NCBI GenBank assembly: GCA_964582415.1
Contig: CAZOSF010000042.1
Span: 1-22,384, forward strand
Origin: CAZOSF01 sp964582415
Lineage (GTDB): Bacteria > Bacteroidota > Bacteroidia > Flavobacteriales > Flavobacteriaceae
DNA: 22,384 nucleotides
Direction: 5' to 3'
In this document: piece after piece, positions 7,817 to 16,417 of the stretch
Position numbering within the stretch: position 1 is the first letter of the stretch
How the letters are laid out: every line of letters starts with the position of its first letter
Translations under genes and position numbers: made by a program
Notes under the pieces: generated by a model
Told to the model about the DNA's origin: nothing
What the model saw: only the letters and a program-made list of their open reading frames with translations
The model's database searches: none

Positions 7817-7854
7817 GCCCCTACAAATCGCACTCTTTTGGTTGCGATTAGGGC
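7817..7854 (+). promoter_or_regulatory. Intercistronic hairpin between GH16 and the phosphorylase
   Basis: The arms AATCGCA (7826-7832) and TGCGATT (7843-7849) pair perfectly around a 10-base loop. The stem can be extended by CCCT/AGGG across a 3-base bulge. It lies within the 187-base spacer 7758-7944, which holds no gene I can support. There is no immediate T-run, so it may be a partial terminator, an RNA-processing site or an mRNA stabiliser that sets different levels for surface and cytoplasmic proteins. Confidence 0.35.
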
Positions 7855-7944
7855 GACACAACATTTTTGGTCAAGTTGAAATTCCGGAATCTCAAGACGC
7901 CAGGAAGACACTAGGCCCGAAAAGTAAGATATATTTTAAAACGA

Positions 7945-10900
7945 ATGACGAAAGCACCCATTTATATAGGAAGTACTCCAGCTTCATACCATACTGGTGA
8001 GATTAATGGGGAACTCACAATCATTGAGAACGAACCTTATTACAAAATCTCCAACAGCCATTTAATGAGACCCTTCTTGATGAGTCTTGTAAGCGATTCC
8101 AATCACTGGATGTTTATTTCCAGTAATGGTGCACTATCGGCGGGGAGAAAAAATTCAGATTATGCTCTTTTCCCTTATTACACCGACGATAAGATTACAG
8201 AATCGGTAGAGATTACTGGAAGCAAGACCCTACTACGAGTTCGTAAGGAAGGTAGGATCTTTTTGTGGGAACCCTTTTCGCAGCGCTATGAAGGCGTATA
8301 TGAAATAACACGTAACCTCTACAAAAATTCCTACGGGAACAAAATAATCTTTGAAGAACACAATAAGGATTTAGGTCTAACCTACCAATATCAGTGGAAT
8401 TCCAGTACTATTTTTGGTTTCGTTAGGAAATCAACCCTCACCAATAATGAAAAGGCTGCAATTGAGGTTGAACTTTTAGATGGTGTGCAAAATATTGTGC
8501 CTTTTGGAGTAGGTGAGGCTACTCAAAACGGAACCAGTAATTTGGTAGATGCCTATAAACGGAGTGAACTGATTCCCGATTCGGGGGTTGGGATTTATGC
8601 GCTAAGCTCGATCATCGTAGACAAAGCAGAACCCAGTGAAGCATTAAAGTGTAATGTGGTTTGGTCCCTTGGCTTTAAAAACCCGACCTACCTGCTCTCT
8701 TCCCTACAGCTGGACAGTTTCAGAAGAGGGGAAAGCCTTCAGCAGGAAATAGACGTCAAAGCAGAGAAAGGAGCCTATTTTATTCAATCAGACCTCACAT
8801 TGGCGTCAGGATCAGCCACTCATTGGATGGTCATAGCAAATGTAAATCAGGGTGTCAGTGCAATCACCGAGCTATCAGAAAAAATAAAATCTGATTCCGG
8901 GCTAATACAAGAGGTTTTAAACGACATCGAACTAGGTACTCAACGATTATTGGAATTAGCCGGTTCTTCAGACGGAATGCAATTAAGCACCGATAAGCTT
9001 CGAAATTTACGCCACTTTTCGAATACGCTATTTAATATTATGAGAGGGGGTATCTTCGACCATAATTATCAGATCGAGAAGTGGGATTTCATCAAATATA
9101 TCGGAAACGCCAACAAGGAAGTAGCTAAAAATTGCAAGGTCATTCTGGCTGAATTGCCCGAAACGTTCTCTGTTTCCCAACTTAAAACATTGGTGAATGA
9201 AATTCACGACAAGAATTTTAAACGGTTGAGTTTAGAGTACCTGCCGCTCAAATTTAGCCGTAGGCATGGTGATCCCAGTAGACCTTGGAACAAATTTTCT
9301 ATTAATACTCGTAGTGAGGTGGATGGATCTAAGATCCTAGATTATGAAGGAAACTGGAGAGATATCTTCCAAAATTGGGAGGCTTTGTCTTTGTCTTTCC
9401 CTCAGTTTCTCGAAAGCATGATTCATAAGTTCTTGAATGCCACAACTTTTGATGGGTACAACCCCTATAGAGTTACTAAGGGCGGCTTCGACTGGGAGGT
9501 GATTGAAGAACACGACCCATGGTCCTATATCGGTTATTGGGGGGATCATCAAATCATTTATCTTTTAAAGCTGCTCGAAATTCTTGAGAATCATGACCCC
9601 GGAAAACTAGAAAGTTATTTCAACAACGATCTCTTTGTCTATGCTAACGTGCCTTATAAAATAAAGAGCTACGAAAAATTGCTTAAAAATCCGAAAGACA
9701 CCATAGAGTTCGATTATGAACTGGACGTAAAAATTCGTGCAACGCGTACCGAACTCGGTGCAGACGGAGCCTTATTACAGGATAAAAATTTAGTCATTCA
9801 TAAGGTCAATTTTATAGAGAAACTCCTCGCTACAGTACTAGCGAAGGTTTCCAATTTTATTCCAGAAGGAGGTATCTGGATGAACACGCAGCGGCCAGAA
9901 TGGAATGATGCCAATAATGCTCTAGTAGGCAATGGGGTCTCCGTAGTGACTCTTTGTTACTTAAGGAGGTTCTTTAGGTTTTTTGGAAAAATCGTGGCAG
10001 ATGCATCCGTGGAGAAAGTGAAAATATCGGAGGAGCTACTCGAATTTTTCAATGGAATTTCGAGTACACTTGAATCACACAAATCCCTATTGGGGGGTAG
10101 CATTAGCGATACCGAAAGGAAATCTGTTCTCGATGGTTTGGGAACCGCAGCGAGCAACTATAGAATGAAGGTGTATGGACAGGCCTTCACCGGAAACAAG
10201 AAAGAAATTTCACTTCAAAGTATATCGGATTTTATTGCGGTAACCTTGGGCTATCTCGAACATACCATGGACGCCAACAAAAGGGAGGATAATATGTACC
10301 ACGCTTACAACCTGATGACAGTTAAAGGGGGCGGTATATCGATACGTTATCTCGAAGTGATGCTGGAAGGACAAGTAGCGGCGCTAAGCTCTGGGTATCT
10401 CACTCCTGAAGAATCTCTTGCACTTCTGGACAGCATGAAAGACAGTGCTTTGTTTCGAGAAGATCAATACAGTTATCTGCTGTATCCGAACAAAGAACTT
10501 CCCAAATTTTTGGAAAAGAATATCATTCCTTATAAATCGGTGGAAAGATCTGAATTATTGCAGCAATTATTGAATGATGGCAATGTTCAAATCATTGAAA
10601 AGGATATTCGCGGGAACTACCATTTTAATGGCAACTTCAATAATGCGAATCGTCTTGATGAGGCTTTAGATGTATTAGATGCATCGAAATACGGAAAACT
10701 TGTTTCTAAGGAAAGACAACTGTTGTTGGATACTTTTGAGGAGGTATTCAACCATAAAGCCTTTACCGGACGTTCGGGCACCTTCTTTGGATATGAAGGG
10801 CTGGGATCCATCTACTGGCATATGGTGTCCAAACTCCTATTGGCTGTTCAGGAGTGTTGTTTAGTAGCAATAGAGAAAGGAGCAAGCGATTCGATAGTAG

Positions 10901-11415
10901 GCCGACTCCTTGAACATTACTACGAGATTAACGAAGGAATTGGGGTTCATAAACCCCCAAAACTATACGGTGCTTTCCCTACCGATCCTTATTCCCATAC
11001 GCCTTCAGGAAAAGGAGCCCAGCAGCCTGGTATGACAGGACAGGTTAAGGAAGATATCCTTAGTCGTTTTGGTGAGTTGGGAGTTTTTGTAAGCAATGGC
11101 AAACTCCAATTCAATCCTTGTTTACTGCGAAAGACCGAATTCCTCTCCAAACCAGAGGTATTCCATTATGTCGACGTTTCCTATCAAAAACAAGAAATCG
11201 ATATTCCAAAAAACGCCTTGTGTTTTACCTATTGTCAGGTCCCCGTGATTTATCAAACTGCCGAACATGAGGCCGTTGAGGTGAAGTTTAAAGACGGTAG
11301 CAATAAAAAGTTCAAGACCTTACACCTAGATACGGATACCAGTTTGAAATTGTTCATGCGAACGGCGGAGGTAGATCGCATTAATGTTCATATTCCGTTA
11401 AGTTATCTGAAATAA
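7945..11415 (+). CDS. GH149-like beta-1,3-oligoglucan phosphorylase, cytoplasmic
   Basis: A 1156-residue protein with no signal peptide. Its overall plan is that of inverting GH94-related phosphorylases: an N-terminal beta-sandwich (super-sandwich) region, a helical linker (about 300-420) and a large (alpha/alpha)6 barrel. Visible motifs are GNWRDIFQNWEAL (469-481), GGFDWEVIEEHDPWSYIGYWGDHQ and RPEWNDANNALVGNG, where Asp655 is the likely general acid, equivalent to DWND in GH94. Its length of over 1100 residues fits GH149 beta-1,3-oligoglucan phosphorylases better than the roughly 800-residue GH94 enzymes. GH161 is a close alternative. The reaction would be phosphorolysis of beta-1,3-gluco-oligosaccharides to glucose 1-phosphate plus a shortened chain, saving ATP. 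Lying between surface hydrolases and inner-membrane carriers, it is the cytoplasmic end of the pathway. Family choice rests on length and motifs read by eye. Confidence 0.82.
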   Translation: MTKAPIYIGSTPASYHTGEINGELTIIENEPYYKISNSHLMRPFLMSLVSDSNHWMFISSNGALSAGRKNSDYALFPYYTDDKITESVEITGSKTLLRVRKEGRIFLWEPFSQRYEGVYEITRNLYKNSYGNKIIFEEHNKDLGLTYQYQWNSSTIFGFVRKSTLTNNEKAAIEVELLDGVQNIVPFGVGEATQNGTSNLVDAYKRSELIPDSGVGIYALSSIIVDKAEPSEALKCNVVWSLGFKNPTYLLSSLQLDSFRRGESLQQEIDVKAEKGAYFIQSDLTLASGSATHWMVIANVNQGVSAITELSEKIKSDSGLIQEVLNDIELGTQRLLELAGSSDGMQLSTDKLRNLRHFSNTLFNIMRGGIFDHNYQIEKWDFIKYIGNANKEVAKNCKVILAELPETFSVSQLKTLVNEIHDKNFKRLSLEYLPLKFSRRHGDPSRPWNKFSINTRSEVDGSKILDYEGNWRDIFQNWEALSLSFPQFLESMIHKFLNATTFDGYNPYRVTKGGFDWEVIEEHDPWSYIGYWGDHQIIYLLKLLEILENHDPGKLESYFNNDLFVYANVPYKIKSYEKLLKNPKDTIEFDYELDVKIRATRTELGADGALLQDKNLVIHKVNFIEKLLATVLAKVSNFIPEGGIWMNTQRPEWNDANNALVGNGVSVVTLCYLRRFFRFFGKIVADASVEKVKISEELLEFFNGISSTLESHKSLLGGSISDTERKSVLDGLGTAASNYRMKVYGQAFTGNKKEISLQSISDFIAVTLGYLEHTMDANKREDNMYHAYNLMTVKGGGISIRYLEVMLEGQVAALSSGYLTPEESLALLDSMKDSALFREDQYSYLLYPNKELPKFLEKNIIPYKSVERSELLQQLLNDGNVQIIEKDIRGNYHFNGNFNNANRLDEALDVLDASKYGKLVSKERQLLLDTFEEVFNHKAFTGRSGTFFGYEGLGSIYWHMVSKLLLAVQECCLVAIEKGASDSIVGRLLEHYYEINEGIGVHKPPKLYGAFPTDPYSHTPSGKGAQQPGMTGQVKEDILSRFGELGVFVSNGKLQFNPCLLRKTEFLSKPEVFHYVDVSYQKQEIDIPKNALCFTYCQVPVIYQTAEHEAVEVKFKDGSNKKFKTLHLDTDTSLKLFMRTAEVDRINVHIPLSYLK

Positions 11416-11439
11416 AAAGAAGACCCCATTTAATAATCG

Positions 11440-12732
11440 ATGTGCATGAGAACAATAAGGAACATCTTCGTTTTTGCAGGACTGATGGTTCTTATAGTAT
11501 CTTGTAATAGTGTGACATCCGAAAAAAAAGAACCAAAAATGCAGAAATCAATCACTGCCAAAGATATTCTAGGCAATCCTGAATACTTAGCGATTTCATA
11601 TGGAGGGTACCGCATGAAATCGAGAGATAGTCAACCAACAATACAGGAGCTTAAAGAAGATCTTAGAATCTTACAGGCCATGGATATTAAGGTATTGCGA
11701 ACCTATAATGTTCATTTGCCCCATGCTTCGAACGTATTGAAAGCCATCCGTGAATTAAAAACGGAAGATCCTGGATTTGAAATGTACGTCATGCTGGGTG
11801 CCTGGATTGATTGCTTAAATGCATGGACCGATCTAGAGCCGGATCATTATTTGGAAAGCCCCAAAAATGCTTTGGAAATCGATCGTGCTGTTGCACTAGC
11901 CAACGAATATCCAGAAATAGTGAAGATTTTGGCCGTTGGAAATGAAGCCATGGTTAGATGGGCCACGAGCTACTACGTTCAGCCGGGAGTGATACTGAAA
12001 TGGGTAACGCATTTACAGGACCTAAAAGAAAAAGGTAAGCTTCCCAAGGAACTCTGGATAACCAGTTCAGATGATTTTGCCTCTTGGGGAGGGGGTGATC
12101 CCTCCTATCATACAGACGATCTTGCAAAACTGATGCAATCTGTGGATTATATATCCATGCATACCTATCCCTATCACAACTCTCACTATAATCCAGACTT
12201 TTGGTTAGTGCCAGAAGAGCAAGATTCTCTTTCAAAACTTGAGAAAATCGATAGTGCCATGATACGCGCAAAAAGATTTGTCATTAATCAATTCAATGCC
12301 GTAACCAATTATATGAAAAGCCTAGGGATTGATAAGCCGATTCATATAGGCGAGACGGGTTGGGCGACTATTTCTAATGGTCACTATGGCCCTGATGGAT
12401 CCCGGGCAACCGATGAATATAAACAGGCACTGTTCTATAAGCACATGCGGGAATGGACGAATGCCAATAACATTTCATGTTTCTATTTTGAAGCCTTTGA
12501 CGAACCTTGGAAAGATGCTCTGAATAAATTGGGATCGGAAAATCATTTCGGATTGTTCACCGTGGAAGGTCGGGCAAAATATGTCCTTTGGGATCAGGTG
12601 GACAGCGGGGTATTCGAAGGGTTGACCAGGGGCGGAAAACCGATACAAAAGACCTTTGATGGACGAGTTGATCTCTTGCAGCAAGAAGTTTTCGCACCTC
12701 CATCCCGGGCATTAACTCCAGTTAATCATTAA
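11440..12732 (+). CDS. GH17 beta-1,3-glucan hydrolase or transglycosylase lipoprotein
   Basis: A 430-residue lipoprotein: hydrophobic N-terminus with lipobox IVSC, acylated cysteine 22. The second Met (codon 3, at 11446) is an equally good start. GH17 signatures are VLRTYNV on an early strand, the acid/base in AVGNEAMV (Glu169), MHTYPYHN, the nucleophile in IGETGWAT (Glu305), and FYFEAFDEPWK near the C-terminal end of the barrel. After cysteine 22 the residues NSVTSEKKE are less acidic than in the neighbouring lipoproteins, so a periplasmic face cannot be excluded. It begins 24 bases after the phosphorylase and ends 2 bases before GH30. GH17 enzymes in marine flavobacterial laminarin loci act on beta-1,3-glucan, often after debranching by the partner GH30. 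Endo, exo or transferase mode cannot be told from sequence. Confidence 0.88.
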   Translation: MCMRTIRNIFVFAGLMVLIVSCNSVTSEKKEPKMQKSITAKDILGNPEYLAISYGGYRMKSRDSQPTIQELKEDLRILQAMDIKVLRTYNVHLPHASNVLKAIRELKTEDPGFEMYVMLGAWIDCLNAWTDLEPDHYLESPKNALEIDRAVALANEYPEIVKILAVGNEAMVRWATSYYVQPGVILKWVTHLQDLKEKGKLPKELWITSSDDFASWGGGDPSYHTDDLAKLMQSVDYISMHTYPYHNSHYNPDFWLVPEEQDSLSKLEKIDSAMIRAKRFVINQFNAVTNYMKSLGIDKPIHIGETGWATISNGHYGPDGSRATDEYKQALFYKHMREWTNANNISCFYFEAFDEPWKDALNKLGSENHFGLFTVEGRAKYVLWDQVDSGVFEGLTRGGKPIQKTFDGRVDLLQQEVFAPPSRALTPVNH

Positions 12733-12734
12733 TT

Positions 12735-14246
12735 ATGAAAGCACTAACAAAATATGGCGTATTAATTTTACTCACGACGGTAATGGCTTGTAAATCTGAA
12801 AAGAAATTGGAACAATCACTACAATTTGAGGTATACGAGACTTCACAAAAGGGAAACAAGCTTACACGTATCACCGAATTTCCTCCGTCCGAAAATCCAT
12901 ATGTAATTCAACTAAGGCCTGAAAAGGTATTACAAACCATCACCGGTTTTGGTGGTGCCTTTACGGAATCCTCCGCCTATCTCCTCAACAAACTCAGTAA
13001 GAAACAACGGGACACCATACTTCAAGCTTATTTCAGTAAAGAGGGAGCCAACTATTCGCTCACCCGAACACATATGAATTCCTGCGATTTTTCATTGTCC
13101 AATTATTCCTACGCTCCCATTGAGAACGATATGGAACTGAAACATTTCACCATCGATGAAGATCGTGAAGACCTCATCCCTATGATCAAGGACGCCATGG
13201 CCATCTCCGAAAACGGCTTTAAAATTTTTGCCTCACCATGGACAGCTCCACCCTGGATGAAAGATAACAACAACTGGGTTGGGGGCAAGCTTTTACCAAA
13301 ATACTATGATACTTGGGCCCTATTCTTCTCTAAATATGCCAAAGCCTATAAGGAAGAAGGAATAGAATTGTGGGGATTCACGGTTGAAAATGAACCTCTC
13401 GGCAATGGAAACAACTGGGAAAGTATGCATTTCACCCCCAAGGAATTGACAGACTTTGTCGAGTTTCATCTGGGTCCGAAATTGGAGGCGGATGGATTGG
13501 GAGAGTTGGTACTTTTGGGGTATGATCAGAACCGAGAGCACCTGGAGGAATGGGTTGATGAAATGTATCGAGATGAAAAGTCTTCCAAATATATCGATGG
13601 AACCGCCATTCACTGGTATGCCAGCACTTTCGAAGTGTTTCCTGAAGCCCTTCAATATGCTCACAACAAGGCTCCAAACAAATACCTCATCGAAACAGAG
13701 GGCTGTATTGATGCCGAAGTTCCTGTATGGAAGGATGATGCTTGGTATTGGAAAAAAGAAGCCACCGACTGGGGTTTTGATTGGGCTCCTGAAGAAGAAA
13801 AATACCTACACCCTAAATATGCCCCTGTCAACCGATATGCGAGGGATATTATAGGCTGTTTGAATAACTGGGTAGACGGATGGGTGGACTGGAATATGGT
13901 ACTCGATAAACAAGGAGGGCCCAACTGGTTCAAGAACTGGTGTATTGCACCCGTCATTGTAGATCCGGATACAGATGAAGTGTATTTCACTCCACTGTTT
14001 TATACCCTATCGCATTTCAGTAAATATATTCGCCCTGGAGCTAAAGTGATCGATATCGATAGGCCAGCTATTGAAAAATTTATGGTTACAGCTGCCGTTA
14101 ATCCAGATGGTTCCATTGCCGTGGTTATTTTTAATGAAGAACCTGTGGCCAGAGACTATAGCCTTGTCCTTAATGAGAAATCGGTAACCCTACGAATTGA
14201 TGGCCAAGCCATACAATCGATAATTTTATCACCAACAAGTGAATAG
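12735..14246 (+). CDS. GH30 glucosidase lipoprotein, probable beta-1,6 debranching enzyme
   Basis: A 503-residue lipoprotein with lipobox VMAC (cysteine 19), followed by KSEKK. The GH30 core is clear: ITGFGGAFTESSA (69-81), ASPWTAPPWMK (166-176), the acid/base in TVENEP (Glu220), IHWYAS, and the nucleophile in ETEGC (Glu322). The stretch GWVDWNMVLDKQGGPNW with FYTLSHFSKYIRPGA closely follows the order seen in glucocerebrosidase-type GH30. The C-terminal beta-sandwich (about 425-500) is complete, with VVIFNEEPVARDY. Family knowledge offers beta-glucosidase or exo-beta-1,6-glucosidase. In a laminarin setting, with a GH17 two bases upstream, removal of beta-1,6 glucosyl side chains is the best inference. 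This would leave linear chains for GH17 and GH16. Confidence 0.9.
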   Translation: MKALTKYGVLILLTTVMACKSEKKLEQSLQFEVYETSQKGNKLTRITEFPPSENPYVIQLRPEKVLQTITGFGGAFTESSAYLLNKLSKKQRDTILQAYFSKEGANYSLTRTHMNSCDFSLSNYSYAPIENDMELKHFTIDEDREDLIPMIKDAMAISENGFKIFASPWTAPPWMKDNNNWVGGKLLPKYYDTWALFFSKYAKAYKEEGIELWGFTVENEPLGNGNNWESMHFTPKELTDFVEFHLGPKLEADGLGELVLLGYDQNREHLEEWVDEMYRDEKSSKYIDGTAIHWYASTFEVFPEALQYAHNKAPNKYLIETEGCIDAEVPVWKDDAWYWKKEATDWGFDWAPEEEKYLHPKYAPVNRYARDIIGCLNNWVDGWVDWNMVLDKQGGPNWFKNWCIAPVIVDPDTDEVYFTPLFYTLSHFSKYIRPGAKVIDIDRPAIEKFMVTAAVNPDGSIAVVIFNEEPVARDYSLVLNEKSVTLRIDGQAIQSIILSPTSE

Positions 14247-14279
14247 TAGTAAACCAACTAACCAAAAACCAATCTAATT

Positions 14280-15710
14280 ATGTCACAATATAAAACTGCA
14301 GCTAAGGACAGAGTTCCATTGATACAAAAGGCGGCTTTTGGATCGGGTCACCTTGTGAACAATTTAATGCCCGGGGCCTTGGCAATATTTATGTTTTTCC
14401 TCCTTACAGCCTTCGGCATGGATCCTTTTTTAGCAGGACTTCTGGGAGGATTGCCTCGAATAGTCGATGCGATATCAGACCCCATAATGGGCTATATATC
14501 CGACAACACAAATACTCGATGGGGAAGACGTAGACCCTATATTTTCATCGGCGCTATTCTAACCGGCCTCTTGTTTATTTTACTCTGGCAAATGGACGAG
14601 AAAAACTCCCAGGATTATAACTTCTGGTATTTCCTTATTATCTCTTGTGTGTTCATTCTTGCCAACACCACTTTTTCTACGCCGCTCATCGGACTTGGTT
14701 ATGAAATGACATCAGATTACAACGAACGAACCAGGCTTATGGGATTGGCCAATATTGTTGGACAGATAGCGTGGATGGTCGTGCCTTGGTTTTGGGTTTT
14801 GATTGCCGACGAAGATATTTTTGCGACACAGGCCGAGGGAGTGCGGAAACTCTCCATCATCGTTGGGGTGATAGCCATCGTGTTTGGTGTTTTACCTGCC
14901 ATTTTTTGCAGAGGTATTGATTCCAGTAAAATTGAAAATCGTGAAGAAATTTCATTGAAAAATATGATGGGGATTTTTAAGAGTTTGTTTAAAGGCATTA
15001 TTCAAGTATTCAAACACAAACCATTTTTACGATTGTGCGGCGCTACTTTTTTGGTTTTCAATGGATTCCAAATCGTGGCATCCTTTAGTTTTTTCATCAT
15101 CTTATTTTATCTATTTAATGGTGATTATGCGGCCGCAGGTTTCTGGCCTGCTTGGTTTTCCACCATTCTTGCAGCCATCACTGCCTTTGTTGTTATTCCC
15201 ATCGTCGCTTGGATGGCAAATAAATGGGGAAAAAAGAATGCTTTTATTATTGCTACCTTCATTTCCATATTTGGCTATGCACTGAAGTGGTGGGGCTTCA
15301 ATCCAGAAAACCCTTATCTGATGTTCTTACCACTTCCATTGATGGCCTTTGGCTTAGGCTGCTTGTTTACCCTTATGATGAGTATGACCGCCGATATTTG
15401 CGATAAAGACGAATTGGAAAATGGAATGCCACGTAAGGAAGGAACGTTTGGGGCGATTTATTGGTGGACCGTAAAACTCGGGCAGGCATTGGCACTGATT
15501 GTGGGTGGTGCTGTGCTTAAGTGGGTAGGCTTTGATGGAAATGCAGCTACCCAGTCGGCTGAAACCTTGGTACAATTGCGCATCGCAGATATCGTAATTC
15601 CAGCAATTACCGCAGCTTTTGCCATTCTAGTGATGTGGAATTATAGTTTATCGGAAGAAAAGGCAAGAGAAATAAAAACAGAACTTGAAAACAGACGGGG
15701 CAAATTGTAA
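14280..15710 (+). CDS. GPH-type MFS sugar:cation symporter, first copy
   Basis: A 476-residue polytopic membrane protein with about 12 hydrophobic segments. The region VDAISDPIMGYISDNT (62-77) followed by RWGRRRPYIFIG is the signature of the glycoside-pentoside-hexuronide (GPH) family of cation-coupled symporters. GTFGAIYWWTVKLGQA in the C-terminal half is also characteristic. It would bring glucosides or short beta-glucans across the inner membrane, driven by Na+ or H+. It precedes an unknown membrane protein and a second GPH carrier with about the same length and motif order. A plausible split is different chain lengths or linkages (for example laminaribiose or gentiobiose-type products against longer oligosaccharides). 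Substrate cannot be read from sequence. Confidence 0.9.
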   Translation: MSQYKTAAKDRVPLIQKAAFGSGHLVNNLMPGALAIFMFFLLTAFGMDPFLAGLLGGLPRIVDAISDPIMGYISDNTNTRWGRRRPYIFIGAILTGLLFILLWQMDEKNSQDYNFWYFLIISCVFILANTTFSTPLIGLGYEMTSDYNERTRLMGLANIVGQIAWMVVPWFWVLIADEDIFATQAEGVRKLSIIVGVIAIVFGVLPAIFCRGIDSSKIENREEISLKNMMGIFKSLFKGIIQVFKHKPFLRLCGATFLVFNGFQIVASFSFFIILFYLFNGDYAAAGFWPAWFSTILAAITAFVVIPIVAWMANKWGKKNAFIIATFISIFGYALKWWGFNPENPYLMFLPLPLMAFGLGCLFTLMMSMTADICDKDELENGMPRKEGTFGAIYWWTVKLGQALALIVGGAVLKWVGFDGNAATQSAETLVQLRIADIVIPAITAAFAILVMWNYSLSEEKAREIKTELENRRGKL

Positions 15711-15734
15711 GTAAGTCGAACTAAATAGATAAAA

Positions 15735-16373
15735 ATGTCAGCAAAAGCAGTACTAATAATAGTAGGGATTGTGCTTATAGGAATCGCCGTCCTGAGCAGT
15801 CTCAATAGAAAAGACTCTACAACAACGCTAATCAATCCAAAAGTTGGAATACCACTGGGCATACTTGGAGTACTTATGATCATTTTCGGCAGCTATACTT
15901 CAAATGTTGCCTATGTCGATAGCCGAATGGAACAGATTTCCACTGGTAATAAAATGCATATAGAAGGCCCTGTAACTTCGGTTAGGGTGATTTCACCCGT
16001 CAAGGGAGATTCTGTGGACTGCAGAATTCTGTCTATGGGCGTTTATCCCGAAGGCCATGACAAAGATATCTGGGTTGTATTAAAACCTACGGATAATAAA
16101 TATTACCCTCAGTCGGATCATACGAATACTTCCTATAAAAGAGATGGAGAATGGCAGGTAGTCACCCGTTTTGGTGGAGATAAGGAAGAAAAATATGAAT
16201 TAATTGTCTATGAAACCGATGCAGCGGCCTCCCAATTTTTTAGTAATACCATTGCCGATTGGAAGCAGATGGAATCGTATCCTGGACTTGAGGAAACCGA
16301 TATTCCTGCAGGTGCAATGGAAGTGGATAGAATAACCGTGTACCTAAGAAAAAATTGTCGGGGTGTTTTCTAA
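15735..16373 (+). CDS. Uncharacterised small membrane protein between the two MFS carriers
   Basis: A 212-residue protein I do not recognise. Two hydrophobic helices occur at about 5-22 (VLIIVGIVLIGIAVL) and 38-54 (IPLGILGVLMIIFG). A short loop carrying positive charge (NRKD) and TTTLINPK joins them. The remaining 155 residues are soluble and look beta-rich. They include VISPVKGDSVDCRILSMG, DIWVVLKPTDNKYYPQSD, WQVVTRFGGD, YELIVYET and DRITVYLRK. There is no signal-peptide cleavage site or lipobox. The gene is spaced 24 and 44 bases from its neighbours, so it belongs to the operon. The two-helix anchor with a soluble domain suggests an inner-membrane accessory or sensor near the carriers, which is inference. 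Three clustered codons near the end (KNCRG) finish the protein without an obvious truncation. Confidence 0.75.
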   Translation: MSAKAVLIIVGIVLIGIAVLSSLNRKDSTTTLINPKVGIPLGILGVLMIIFGSYTSNVAYVDSRMEQISTGNKMHIEGPVTSVRVISPVKGDSVDCRILSMGVYPEGHDKDIWVVLKPTDNKYYPQSDHTNTSYKRDGEWQVVTRFGGDKEEKYELIVYETDAAASQFFSNTIADWKQMESYPGLEETDIPAGAMEVDRITVYLRKNCRGVF

Positions 16374-16417
16374 TTCAAACTTCCCTTCAACAAAAAAGAC
16401 AACCAACGTAAACCCTC

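Noticed and set aside
7815..8000. 61-codon frame beginning in the spacer before the phosphorylase
   Set aside because: It overlaps the phosphorylase start in another frame and includes the hairpin; no features support it.
13320..13990. Long open frames on the minus strand inside the GH30 gene (114 and 109 codons)
   Set aside because: They lie fully opposite a well supported GH30 gene, have no family motifs and no plausible start region.
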